DNA of 59,111 nucleotides, taken from the NCBI GenBank assembly GCA_003567315.1, contig PWZT01000048.1:1-59111 (forward strand), read 5' to 3'. Shown here piece after piece: positions 26,672 to 34,368 of this stretch. The notes beneath the pieces were generated by a model. That model was given only the letters and a program-made list of their open reading frames with translations, ran no database searches and was not told the DNA's origin. The stretch's first letter is position 1, and the number at the start of each line of letters is the position of its first letter. Both the position numbers and the translations under genes were made by a program. Source of the DNA: Paracoccaceae bacterium. Lineage in GTDB: Bacteria; Pseudomonadota; Alphaproteobacteria; Rhodobacterales; Rhodobacteraceae.

Positions 26672-27274
26672 TTACGCGTTCAACCGCGCGCGCGGGAAAT
26701 TGAACAGAAAAGAGGTGACGCGCAGCAGGCGCGCAAAGGCTGCGAGCGCGATGTAGCCGAATGCCAGCACGATCACCCCCTTGATCATCCACCGATTCGC
26801 CAGCCCGCCCGGAGCTGATGACCGTTCACCACGATTGAAAGAGGCTTCGGTGAAGGGGATGGCATAGGAGATGATGATCCAGCACATCGGCAGGATGATG
26901 ACCGCAAGGCCGAAGATCTCGATCCAGGCGCGGGTCTTGGGGCGGAGAGTTGCGGCCAGAACATCGACGCGGACATGGCTGTCATGCATCAGCGCATAAC
27001 CGATGCCGAACATGAATCCCACGGAGTAAAGGTGCCACTGCACTTCCTCCACCCAGATGTAATTGACGCCTAGCGCGTAGCGCATCGTTACGTTCACGAC
27101 GATGAGCAGCACCAGTATGATCCAGATCGTGTTGAGCACATAGGAGAACATCTCAAGCACCTTCTCGATGATGTCAGAGATGAAGGTGCGCGGGAAGTCC
27201 AGCCCGTGGCTGCGCGCTCCTGCATCTTCGACCTTGTCGAGGTCCAGATCTATTTCAGGCTGTTGCTGACTCAC
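26672..27274 (-). CDS. dctQ: TRAP transporter small permease (DctQ)
   Basis: A 200-residue protein with four hydrophobic segments (about 38-60, 78-98, 115-135 and 165-185) and the conserved NVTMRYALGVNYIWVEEVQWHLYSVGFMFGIGYALMHDSHVRVDV region of DctQ proteins. It has a longer charged N-terminus (about 35 residues) than many. It stabilises DctM and helps dock the binding protein. It follows dctP after a strong intercistronic hairpin. Confidence 0.93.
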   Translation of the reverse strand: MSQQQPEIDLDLDKVEDAGARSHGLDFPRTFISDIIEKVLEMFSYVLNTIWIILVLLIVVNVTMRYALGVNYIWVEEVQWHLYSVGFMFGIGYALMHDSHVRVDVLAATLRPKTRAWIEIFGLAVIILPMCWIIISYAIPFTEASFNRGERSSAPGGLANRWMIKGVIVLAFGYIALAAFARLLRVTSFLFNFPRARLNA

Positions 27275-27308
27275 GGGCGCTTCTCCCTCGGGCTGTGCGT
27301 GCAGAAAG

Positions 27309-27333
27309 CTGCCGCACCCGGCGGGTGCGGCAG
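27309..27333 (-). terminator. Intercistronic stem-loop after dctP
   Basis: A perfect 11-bp stem (CTGCCGCACCC with GGGTGCGGCAG) and 3-base loop, 20 bases after the dctP stop; the minus strand continues CTTTCTG. Such hairpins behind binding-protein genes often stabilise the upstream message or partly terminate it, giving more DctP than permease. The role here is inferred. Confidence 0.65.
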
Positions 27334-27352
27334 TCAGATCATCTGGGCGAGA

Positions 27353-28414
27353 TCACTCCCCGATGCGAGTTCTCCAGTCGCGCGGCAGGTAACCCATCTC
27401 TTTCCATGGCCGCAATTCATCAAGGAAGGCCATCTGCGATTCATAGACGCGGCCGAACATCTCGTCGGCTTCCGAGTTGCGCTCCATCACGGTCTGTGTG
27501 GCTTCCCAGAAGGCGGCGATCTGCTCGTCCGAATAGGTGCGCACATTTGTGCCGCGTTCTTCGAAACTGGTGATCACGGCCCCCTGCAGCGCTTCGGCAC
27601 GCGCGATCGAATAGGCATTCGCGGCCATGCAGGTGGTCTCGATCATGGCACGGGTTTGATCTTCCAGACCGTTCCAGACATCGAGATTGACATACAGGAA
27701 CTGATTGGTCGATGGCTGATGCCAGCCGGGCAGATAGAGGTAATCGGCGACCTGATAGAAGCCGAGTTGCTCATCCACCGTGGGCAGCGAGAATTCCGTG
27801 CCATCAAGCGTGCCGGTTTCCAGCGCCTGATACAGTTCACCACCCGGCAGGATGGTCACGGACATGCCGAATTCCTGGAAGATTTCACCGCCAACACCGG
27901 CAGCCCGGAAGCGCAGGCCTTCCAGATCCCCAACCGTGTTCATCTCTTCGCGGAACCAACCTGCCGTCTCGGGGCTGATCGTTCCGCAGGAGACGGGATG
28001 CACATTGTAGGGGTGGAAAGTCTCTTCCAGCAGTTCCTGCCCGCCATGGTGGGTCATCCATGCAAGGAAATCGGTCGACTCGGCGCCGAAGGGCGTTGCG
28101 CCGAACAGCGCCGCGGCCGGCACCGTGCCCCATTCATAGCCCATCCAGCTGTAGCCTGCGTCGATATTGCCGTCCGAGACGTTCTCGAAGATCGACAGCG
28201 CCGGGATGACCGCGCCCGGCTCGGCCACGCGCATGTCGATATTGCCACCCGAGACGGCGCGCAGCTGGTCTGCGACCCAAGGCATGGTGTCACCCAGTGC
28301 CGTCAGGGTCGAGGCGAAGGCCATCGGGACCTGCCAGCGGATACGCTCCTGCGCGGACACTGCGCCAGCCGCGAGGCTGGCCGTCAGCGCGGTCGTGATA
28401 AATAGCTTGTTCAT
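27353..28414 (-). CDS. dctP: TRAP transporter periplasmic solute-binding protein (DctP)
   Basis: A 353-residue secreted binding protein with a clear signal peptide (cleavage after AVSAQ, about residue 22). The DctP fold is recognisable, including the pattern GLRFRAAGVGGEIFQEFGMSVTILPGGELYQALETGTLDGTEF with the conserved substrate-binding Arg, followed by DEQLGFYQVADYLYLPGW. The latter is closer to TakP (2-oxo acid) proteins than to classical C4-dicarboxylate DctP, so a mono-oxo-acid is a reasonable guess, not a proof. The ATG at 28414 follows GGAGGAAAAA, an excellent ribosome site. Confidence 0.93.
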   Translation of the reverse strand: MNKLFITTALTASLAAGAVSAQERIRWQVPMAFASTLTALGDTMPWVADQLRAVSGGNIDMRVAEPGAVIPALSIFENVSDGNIDAGYSWMGYEWGTVPAAALFGATPFGAESTDFLAWMTHHGGQELLEETFHPYNVHPVSCGTISPETAGWFREEMNTVGDLEGLRFRAAGVGGEIFQEFGMSVTILPGGELYQALETGTLDGTEFSLPTVDEQLGFYQVADYLYLPGWHQPSTNQFLYVNLDVWNGLEDQTRAMIETTCMAANAYSIARAEALQGAVITSFEERGTNVRTYSDEQIAAFWEATQTVMERNSEADEMFGRVYESQMAFLDELRPWKEMGYLPRDWRTRIGE

Positions 28415-28449
28415 TTTTTCCTCCGGTTGTTGGACAGCAGTCCATGTAT

Positions 28450-28466
28450 CCACCTCTGAAAGGTGG
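28450..28466. promoter_or_regulatory. Inverted repeat in the probable dctP promoter spacer
   Basis: CCACCT and AGGTGG arms separated by 5 bases, just 5 bases downstream (transcript sense) of the minus-strand TTGACG. An operator here would block polymerase. No clear -10 box could be fixed. Confidence 0.35.
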
Positions 28467-28554
28467 GGGTCGTCAAGGGCAAAGCGTAAGCGATACGAAA
28501 TATTGTTGCGCAGTCGGCCGGTATTCCGATGCAACGCTCCTCCCTCTGCAGGGG

Positions 28555-28573
28555 TGGTAAAATATATTTACCA
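28555..28573. promoter_or_regulatory. Palindromic operator-like site upstream of the TRAP operon
   Basis: TGGTAAA - ATATA - TTTACCA, a perfect 7-bp inverted repeat, about 140 bases before the dctP ATG. Its TGGT/ACCA ends resemble GntR/FadR-class operators. No GntR gene is adjacent in this window. Confidence 0.45.
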
Positions 28574-28717
28574 ATTTTGGCAAGCATAAAGTGACCTTCG
28601 ATTGCGTTAACACGGTATCCCCATCATCTGATACACTGACAATCCGCACCGAAACCATTGAGTTGCGGAGGTTTCTGGTTCATTGACCTCAGCGATGCGC
28701 CATAGCATGTTTTTCCC

Positions 28718-31525
28718 ATGACATTCGGTTCCCTGACTCGCTTGCCCCTGCCATATGACCCTGATGCCGGGGCTGATGCGCGCGCGCTCCTTCCTGAGCT
28801 TGACGGCGAGCTGGCCGATCTGGTTGCTGGGGCGGCAGGCTGCAGCCCTTATCTTGCAACGCTCATCAAGCGCGAGCGCGACTGGCTGCGTGATGCGTTC
28901 GAGGCTGCGCCCGACCAAAGCCTCAAGTCTGAGCTCGATGCGTTGTCGGACGTACCACTCTCCGATCTCTCCGCACGGTTGCGCTGTGCCAAGCGTCGCA
29001 TCGCTCTCCTCGCGGCTCTGGCCGATCTGGGCGGGGTATGGTCGCTCGATCAGGTAACCGGCGCACTCACCGATCTCGCGGACCGCGCCTGCGATGTGGC
29101 GCTGCGTGCGCTTGTTGCGGAAGAAGCGAGGCGCGGAAAATTGCCCGCCACGCGCGGAAATGAGAGCGATGCAGGTGCCGGGCTTGTCCTGCTCGCCATG
29201 GGTAAGATGGGCGCCCGGGAGTTGAACTATTCTTCCGATATCGACCTGATCTGCCTGTTCGATGAGACGCAATATTCCCCCGATGATTATCATGAGGCGC
29301 GTGCCGCCTTCATCCGTGTGACGCGCAAACTCTGCGGTCTTCTGTCGGACCATACGGATGAGGGCTATGTGTTCCGCACCGATCTGCGCCTGCGGCCCGA
29401 TCCCTCCGTGACACCTGTCTGCCTGTCGATGGAAGCGGCTGAGCGCTACTATGAGAGCCTCGGGCGGACATGGGAGCGCGCGGCCTATATCAAGGCTCGT
29501 CCCTGCGCCGGGGACCTCGATGCGGGCTGGCGGTTTCTGGACACGCTGCGGCCCTTCGTCTGGCGCAGGCATCTGGATTTCGCCGCCATTCAGGAAGCCC
29601 ATGACATGCGCCTCAAGATCAAGGCGCATAAGGGGCTTGGCGGCGCGCTGTCGCTCGAAGGGCATGACATCAAGCTCGGGCAGGGTGGCATCCGCGAGAT
29701 CGAGTTCTTTACCCAGACGCGCCAGTTGATCGCAGGCGGGCGCGACCCCGATCTGCGCAGCCCGCGCACGGTCGAGACTTTGGGTGCGCTGGCCGCGAAA
29801 GGCTGGATACCGCTGGATCTGGCCGAGAAGCTGGTCGCGCATTACACTGAGCATCGCGAAATCGAGCATCGTCTTCAGATGGTGCAGGACGCCCAGACCC
29901 AGAAACTGCCCACGGGCCATGATGGCTTCGACCGTCTTGCGCGATTTGTCGGGGAGCCTGATACGGATGCCTTCCGCGACCGCCTGAAATCCCGCCTTGC
30001 GCATGTCGCGGAGCTGACAGAGAGTTTCTTCGCGCCGGAAACGACCCGCGAAGAGGAGCCCGAACTTTCCGAGAAGGCGCAGGAGTTGGTCGCAGCCTGG
30101 CGCAGCTATCCCGCCTTGCGCTCGAACCGCGCCAAGGAGATCTTCGAGCGCATGCGCCCCTCGCTCCTGAACCGGTTGCAGGATGCCGCCGATCCCGAAG
30201 CCGCGCTGATCCAGTTCGACCGCTTCCTCAGTGGGCTGCCTGCCGGGGTGCAGCTTTTTTCACTGTTTGAGGCTAATCCACAGCTTATCGACCTGATCGT
30301 TGACATCTGCGCAACAGCGCCGCGCCTTGCCGCCTATCTGTCCCGCAATGCGGCTGTGTTCGACGCGGTCATCGGGGGCGGCTTCTTCACGCAATGGCCG
30401 GGCACGCAGGTTCTGCAACGCGACCTGTCCGACAGGCTGGCGGAACTCGAGGATTACGAGCGCCAGCTTGACGCTGCCCGCGTCTGGGCACGCGAATGGC
30501 ATTTCCGCATCGGGGTGCATCACCTGCGCGGGCTGATCGATGCCTTCGAGGCGGGTGCGGAATATGCCTCGCTCGCCGAGGCCAGCCTTGGCGCGCTCTG
30601 GCCCGTTGTTGTGGCCGAGTTCGCGCGCAAGCATGGGGCGCCGCCGGGGCAGGGGGCGGTTGTGCTGGGGATGGGATCGCTCGGGGCAGGGCGGCTCAAT
30701 GCCGCCTCCGATCTCGATCTGATCGTGATCTATGATGCCGAGGCCAGCGAAAAATCCGATGGCCCGCGCCCGCTCGATGCGCGCAGCTATTACGCGCGGC
30801 TCACCAAGGCCTTCCTGACCGCGATCTCCGCGCCGACCGCCGAGGGCCGCCTCTATGAGGTTGATATGCGGCTGCGCCCCTCGGGGCGACAGGGGCCGGT
30901 GGCGACAAGCCTTGCCTCGTTCGAGAATTACCAGCGCGAGGAGGCCTGGACCTGGGAGCATATGGCGCTCACCCGCGCGCGGCGCGTTGCGGGCTCGGTT
31001 GCGCTGGCCGAGCGGCTTGAGAGCTTCCGCCGCGCGCTTCTGGCCGAGAAAGCGGAAGGCGCGACAGTTGCGCAGGATGTGCTGGACATGCGTGCGCGGC
31101 TGGCCGAGGCGAAGCCCGCGCATGGGCTCTGGGATGCCAAGGCCGGGCCGGGGCGGCTGATGGATATCGAACTGATCGCGCAATTCTGCGCGCTCAGGGC
31201 AGGCCATCACGCACGCCGGGTGGAGGCACAATTGCGCGCCGGTGCGAAGGCGGGCATCCTTACTGCGGGGTCGCAACAGCATCTGCTCGACGCGTATCGG
31301 CTGTGCTGGACGATGCAATCCACCGGACGCTTGCTCGCGGACCAGATTTCAGACATTGCCGATCTTGGACCGGGCGGACAGAAGTTTATCTTGAATTCTG
31401 CTGGTGCAGAAACCGCCGATGCGCTTGCGGAAACGCTCAAGTCCTGCTGCGCACGCGCGGAAGAGGCCATCACACGGGTTCTGACCCGCAACGCGGCAGA
31501 TATTGGAGATGCCGGACATGCCTGA
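28718..31525 (+). CDS. glnE: Bifunctional glutamine synthetase adenylyltransferase/adenylyl-removing enzyme
   Basis: A 935-residue GlnE with both nucleotidyltransferase domains: LAMGKMGARELNYSSDIDLICLFD (about 155-185, adenylyl-removing half) and LGMGSLGAGRLNAASDLDLIVIYD (about 650-675, adenylylating half), each with the G-S/K-x-G...SDxD motif. It switches glutamine synthetase off and on by adding or removing AMP, controlled by PII and glutamine in the family. Length is near that of E. coli GlnE (946). Its last codons overlap a small unknown gene, which overlaps tusA. Confidence 0.96.
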   Translation: MTFGSLTRLPLPYDPDAGADARALLPELDGELADLVAGAAGCSPYLATLIKRERDWLRDAFEAAPDQSLKSELDALSDVPLSDLSARLRCAKRRIALLAALADLGGVWSLDQVTGALTDLADRACDVALRALVAEEARRGKLPATRGNESDAGAGLVLLAMGKMGARELNYSSDIDLICLFDETQYSPDDYHEARAAFIRVTRKLCGLLSDHTDEGYVFRTDLRLRPDPSVTPVCLSMEAAERYYESLGRTWERAAYIKARPCAGDLDAGWRFLDTLRPFVWRRHLDFAAIQEAHDMRLKIKAHKGLGGALSLEGHDIKLGQGGIREIEFFTQTRQLIAGGRDPDLRSPRTVETLGALAAKGWIPLDLAEKLVAHYTEHREIEHRLQMVQDAQTQKLPTGHDGFDRLARFVGEPDTDAFRDRLKSRLAHVAELTESFFAPETTREEEPELSEKAQELVAAWRSYPALRSNRAKEIFERMRPSLLNRLQDAADPEAALIQFDRFLSGLPAGVQLFSLFEANPQLIDLIVDICATAPRLAAYLSRNAAVFDAVIGGGFFTQWPGTQVLQRDLSDRLAELEDYERQLDAARVWAREWHFRIGVHHLRGLIDAFEAGAEYASLAEASLGALWPVVVAEFARKHGAPPGQGAVVLGMGSLGAGRLNAASDLDLIVIYDAEASEKSDGPRPLDARSYYARLTKAFLTAISAPTAEGRLYEVDMRLRPSGRQGPVATSLASFENYQREEAWTWEHMALTRARRVAGSVALAERLESFRRALLAEKAEGATVAQDVLDMRARLAEAKPAHGLWDAKAGPGRLMDIELIAQFCALRAGHHARRVEAQLRAGAKAGILTAGSQQHLLDAYRLCWTMQSTGRLLADQISDIADLGPGGQKFILNSAGAETADALAETLKSCCARAEEAITRVLTRNAADIGDAGHA

Positions 31526-31787
31526 CAGCCATGACCCGAAAGGGCTGATCCGCGAAAGCTACCGTATAGAGGGAATTTCTGACGCCGAATGCCGCTCGAT
31601 CCTGATCGACTGGGCGCTGAGCCTGCCTTCCGAGATCGACCAGAGCGCAGCGCTCACAGCGCTTCTGGAGCGCCACGGAACAGAGCAGTCGGACCATCCG
31701 ATGACCCGCTTGCTGAAAGAGGGGCAGCACATGTCCGCGCCACGGCGCGGGCGACGGCGCCGCGAGGGCCAGGCCGATGCAGGCTGA
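31518..31787 (+). CDS. Small conserved-looking protein of unknown function between glnE and tusA
   Basis: An 89-residue soluble protein. Residues 5-65 look folded and helical (GLIRESYRIEGISDAECRSILIDWALSLPSEIDQSAALTALLERHG); the tail is strongly basic (MSAPRRGRRRREGQ), perhaps nucleic-acid-binding. The ATG at 31518 has GGAG 9 bases before it; earlier in-frame TTG 31503 and ATG 31509 are less likely. It overlaps glnE by 8 bases and tusA by 11 bases, so its translation is coupled to both. I do not recognise a family. Confidence 0.75.
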   Translation: MPDSHDPKGLIRESYRIEGISDAECRSILIDWALSLPSEIDQSAALTALLERHGTEQSDHPMTRLLKEGQHMSAPRRGRRRREGQADAG

Positions 31788-32004
31788 TGTCGAGATTGAT
31801 GCCATCGGGCTTCTCTGCCCGCTCCCGGTGCTCAAGGCGCGCAAGCGGCTGAAAGCCATGCGCCCGGGAGAAGTGCTTTGCGTGCTGGCGAGTGATCCGG
31901 CCGCCGTGGTCGATATCCCGCATTTCTGTGCCGAGGCAGGCCATCAGCTTCTGACAACTGAAGAGCGCAACGATGCCACGGCCTATTTCATCCGCCACGC
32001 CTGA
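31777..32004 (+). CDS. tusA: TusA family sulfur carrier protein
   Basis: A 75-residue protein of the TusA/YeeD/SirA fold. The signature DAIGLLCPLPVLKARKRLKAM contains the CPxP motif with the persulfide-accepting Cys14. In E. coli TusA carries sulfur from IscS toward tRNA 2-thiouridine; other members serve molybdenum cofactor or sulfur oxidation. A second cysteine (HFC, about residue 50) is conserved in many. Coupled by overlap to the small gene upstream. Its stop is directly followed by the dispersed element. Confidence 0.9.
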   Translation: MQADVEIDAIGLLCPLPVLKARKRLKAMRPGEVLCVLASDPAAVVDIPHFCAEAGHQLLTTEERNDATAYFIRHA

Positions 32005-32005
32005 G

Positions 32006-32028
32006 TTTCATCTTGCCTTAAATACTCC
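32006..32028 (+). repeat. Dispersed 20-bp element, copy 3
   Basis: TTTCATCTTGCCTTAAATACTC and a further C start 2 bases after the tusA stop. Followed by a GC-rich hairpin at 32038-32055. Same orientation relative to the gene as copies 2, 4 and 5. Confidence 0.85.
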
Positions 32029-32037
32029 GGGGTGAAT

Positions 32038-32072
32038 GGCCGGGCCTGCCCGGCCAGAGGGGCAGCGCCCCT
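32038..32072. terminator. Paired GC-rich hairpins between convergent genes
   Basis: GGCCGGGC/GCCCGGCC (32038-32055) and AGGGGC/GCCCCT (32058-32072) lie between the convergent tusA and DUF1638 genes. The stems are strong but T-runs are absent, so they may be bidirectional barriers or 3' end protectors rather than classical intrinsic terminators. Confidence 0.5.
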
Positions 32073-32707
32073 TACGCCCGCGCGGCCAGGACGCGGCCCA
32101 GATCGCCATATCCCGTAAACCGCCGCTCATAGTCGAGCCCAAGCCTTGCCGCGCATTCCCGCGCCTTTGCATCGAGCGCGGGATCATCAGTCTGCGCCTG
32201 ATAGATCAGCTTCGTGTAATTTCCGAACATCATCGGGATCAATTCGGGGTGACGATCAAACCCCATGGGTTTCCAGACGAAGGCCTCGAACTGGCGTACC
32301 AGAAAATCGGTCAGGTAAAACGCTGTCATTTCTTCTTCCGCCTTGGCCTCGAACGCTTCCACCCCCTCGAAAAAGGCATAGCAATGCGGTCCGGGAACCA
32401 TCTCGACGCCAAGTTCTCTACAGCGCGCCTGCAACAATCCGCCTGTGCCGCAATCTGCATAGACAACGAAAATCTCGTCATAGGCCGCGCGATGCGCTGT
32501 CACGGCTTTCTCGACCGCATCGGGTATCCGCTCGGGCCACAGGTGCAGATTGGCGGGCAGGCACATCAGATCCATATGGCGCCAGCCATTGGCGGCCTTC
32601 AGCGCAAGGATTTCGCGCGCCAGCGCCCCGCAGGCCAGAAGCAGGATCGTGCCGCGCCCGGCAGGCGCGAGCCCGTCTTCGGTCAGCGCAACGTCACTCG
32701 GCCGCAT
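32072..32707 (-). CDS. DUF1638 family protein
   Basis: A 211-residue protein matching the DUF1638 pattern as I know it: ILLLACGALAREILAL near the start, LPANLHLWPERIPDAVEKAV, VVYADCGTGGLLQARC, and MVPGPHCYAFFEG. The conserved Cys and His residues (ACGAL, DCGTGG, GPHCY) suggest a metal or corrinoid-linked role, but function is unknown. The ATG at 32707 has AAGG before it and overlaps the mazG end by 14 bases. Confidence 0.82.
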   Translation of the reverse strand: MRPSDVALTEDGLAPAGRGTILLLACGALAREILALKAANGWRHMDLMCLPANLHLWPERIPDAVEKAVTAHRAAYDEIFVVYADCGTGGLLQARCRELGVEMVPGPHCYAFFEGVEAFEAKAEEEMTAFYLTDFLVRQFEAFVWKPMGFDRHPELIPMMFGNYTKLIYQAQTDDPALDAKARECAARLGLDYERRFTGYGDLGRVLAARA

Positions 32708-33521
32708 CTGCCTTCTCGCGTGCTTTGGCCGCATTCCAGAGCGCGTCCATCTCGTCGAGGTCGCTGTCCTCGGGGCGGCGATCCTCGGCAGCGAGTGCTG
32801 CCTCGATAGCCCGAAACCGGCGGGTGAATTTCGCATTCGCGGCGCGCAGGGCGGCCTCGGGGTCGATTTCGAGATGCCGGGCGAGATTGGCCATGACAAA
32901 GAGCAGATCGCCGAATTCCTCTGCGCGTTCCTCGGGGCCTAGCCTGTCGCGCGCCTCGGTGAGTTCGCGCGCTTCCTCCACGATCTTGTCGATCACCTGA
33001 TCAACCTCGGGCCAGTCGAACCCGACCCGCGCCGCGCGCTTTTGCAACTTTACCGCCCGCATCAGTGCTGGCAGGCCAAGCGCCACATCATCAAGCACAC
33101 CCCCGCGATTGCGGGCCTTGCGTTCGGCGGCCTTGACCTTTTCCCAATCAGCCACCTGGTCCGCAGCGCTCTTGTCGCGGCTCTCATCTCCAAAGACATG
33201 CGGATGGCGCGCGACCATCTTGTCGGAAATGCCGCGTGCGATGCTGTCGAAGCTGAAATGCCCCGCCTCCTCGCCCATCTGCGCGTGATAGACGACCTGC
33301 AACAGCAGATCACCCAATTCGCCCTCCAGCCCGGCCCAGTCTTGCTGGGCGATGGCATCCTCGACCTCATAGGCCTCCTCGATCGTATAGGGCGCGATCG
33401 AGGCAAAATCCTGTTCGATATCCCAGGGGCAGCCGGTCTCAGGGTCGCGCAGGGCGCGCATGATTGCGCGCAGGCGTGTGATGCTGCCATCCGGGGAGAA
33501 GATCAGCTTGTCATGCGGCAT
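32694..33521 (-). CDS. mazG: Nucleoside triphosphate pyrophosphohydrolase MazG
   Basis: A 275-residue protein with two tandem MazG domains: about 15-115 (RDPETGCPWDIEQDFASIAPYTIEEAYEVEDAI...EGELGDLLLQVVYHAQ) and about 150-250 (VGFDWPEVDQVIDKIVEEARELTEA...EEFGDLLFVMANLARHL), each with the E-E-x-x-E and E-x-x-D magnesium ligands. MazG degrades abnormal NTPs and can tune the ppGpp response. The ATG at 33521 with GGAG 7 bases before is preferred over 33536. Overlaps DUF1638. Confidence 0.94.
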   Translation of the reverse strand: MPHDKLIFSPDGSITRLRAIMRALRDPETGCPWDIEQDFASIAPYTIEEAYEVEDAIAQQDWAGLEGELGDLLLQVVYHAQMGEEAGHFSFDSIARGISDKMVARHPHVFGDESRDKSAADQVADWEKVKAAERKARNRGGVLDDVALGLPALMRAVKLQKRAARVGFDWPEVDQVIDKIVEEARELTEARDRLGPEERAEEFGDLLFVMANLARHLEIDPEAALRAANAKFTRRFRAIEAALAAEDRRPEDSDLDEMDALWNAAKAREKADAAE

Positions 33522-33546
33522 GGGCGACTCCGTCATGCGCCAGCTG

Positions 33547-34269
33547 TTACAGCCGCGCGCGGCGCTGTCCAGCCCAAAGCCCGCGCGCGAGCATGCCCGC
33601 GACCAGGACCAGCGCCACCAAAACAGCCCCCTGCACCAGCGCGGCACCGCCGAGATTGGCGACCAGAACCCCGACCAGCGCCCAGAGCACGGCGACCCCG
33701 TATTCGGGCGCCTCGGGGCGCTGCCAGAGCATCGCTGCAGCCACGGCAACAGCAAGCGCGAGCGCGATCACGGCGGCAAACTCGGGCGAGGCGAGCCCAT
33801 ACCCGCCCAGGGCGATCCCAAGCGAGACATGCGCTGCGGCCGTGAGCCAGCCCGCATAGAGCGCGACCGGCGCTTGGGCCAGCCAGCGGTCCGCTATGGG
33901 CGCGCGCAGGAGCGCAAGAAGCGCGAAAGCCAGCATCCAGAAGATCAGCACAGTGGCCGCAATCGGGTTGAGGCCAGCGACCCAGAGCCAGAGCGCGCCG
34001 GGGCCGAGGCTGAGGATGAGCGAGCCTTGCATTCGATGCCATGCCGGGTCCTCACGCCGCGCCCAGACCCCGTAGAGGGCGCTGACCGCGAGCCAGAGAT
34101 AGATCACGCTCCAGATCGCGAAGGCGTACCCTGCCGGTTGCACCGGCGGGTTGACCTGCGGCACCGGAAAGCGATCCGGGGCGAAGCCCGAAAACGGGTC
34201 TGTCACCAGTGGCGAGAGCACGAAAGCCGCAGTTGCAGCGAGGGTTAACCATGCGAAAGTCTGTTTCAT
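33547..34269 (-). CDS. Integral membrane protein, distant TspO/MBR (tryptophan-rich sensory) relative
   Basis: A 240-residue protein with about seven hydrophobic segments across its length. The segment PAGYAFAIWSVIYLWLAVSALYGVW and later Trp-rich turns recall TspO/tryptophan-rich sensory proteins, but it is longer than the usual 150-170 residues and the match is loose. The ATG at 34269 follows GGGAACGT; ATG 34287 is an alternative. In the same orientation as mazG, 25 bases upstream of it. Function unknown. Confidence 0.6.
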   Translation of the reverse strand: MKQTFAWLTLAATAAFVLSPLVTDPFSGFAPDRFPVPQVNPPVQPAGYAFAIWSVIYLWLAVSALYGVWARREDPAWHRMQGSLILSLGPGALWLWVAGLNPIAATVLIFWMLAFALLALLRAPIADRWLAQAPVALYAGWLTAAAHVSLGIALGGYGLASPEFAAVIALALAVAVAAAMLWQRPEAPEYGVAVLWALVGVLVANLGGAALVQGAVLVALVLVAGMLARGLWAGQRRARL

Positions 34270-34318
34270 ACGTTCCCATGTAACCATTGCCGTGGCGCTT
34301 CCAAGCCCTGGCCAAACT

Positions 34319-34348
34319 GAAAACGCCGCCCCGGGCAGGGCGGCGTTG
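34319..34348 (-). terminator. Intrinsic terminator of gltA
   Basis: A perfect 10-bp stem (AACGCCGCCC with GGGCGGCGTT, 34323-34348), loop of 6, followed on the minus strand by TTTTC. It is 20 bases after the gltA stop. Confidence 0.75.
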
Positions 34349-34368
34349 AAGCAGGTCAGCCGTCGATC

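Larger units (their letters stand above)
28415..28717. other. 303-bp divergent intergenic region (dctP / glnE)
   Basis: No gene is seen. It holds the probable dctP promoter region: TTGACG on the minus strand (28476-28471), with an inverted repeat CCACCT/AGGTGG (28450-28466) in the spacer, and an AT-rich palindrome at 28555-28573. The glnE ATG at 28718 lacks a strong ribosome site. Confidence 0.6.
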
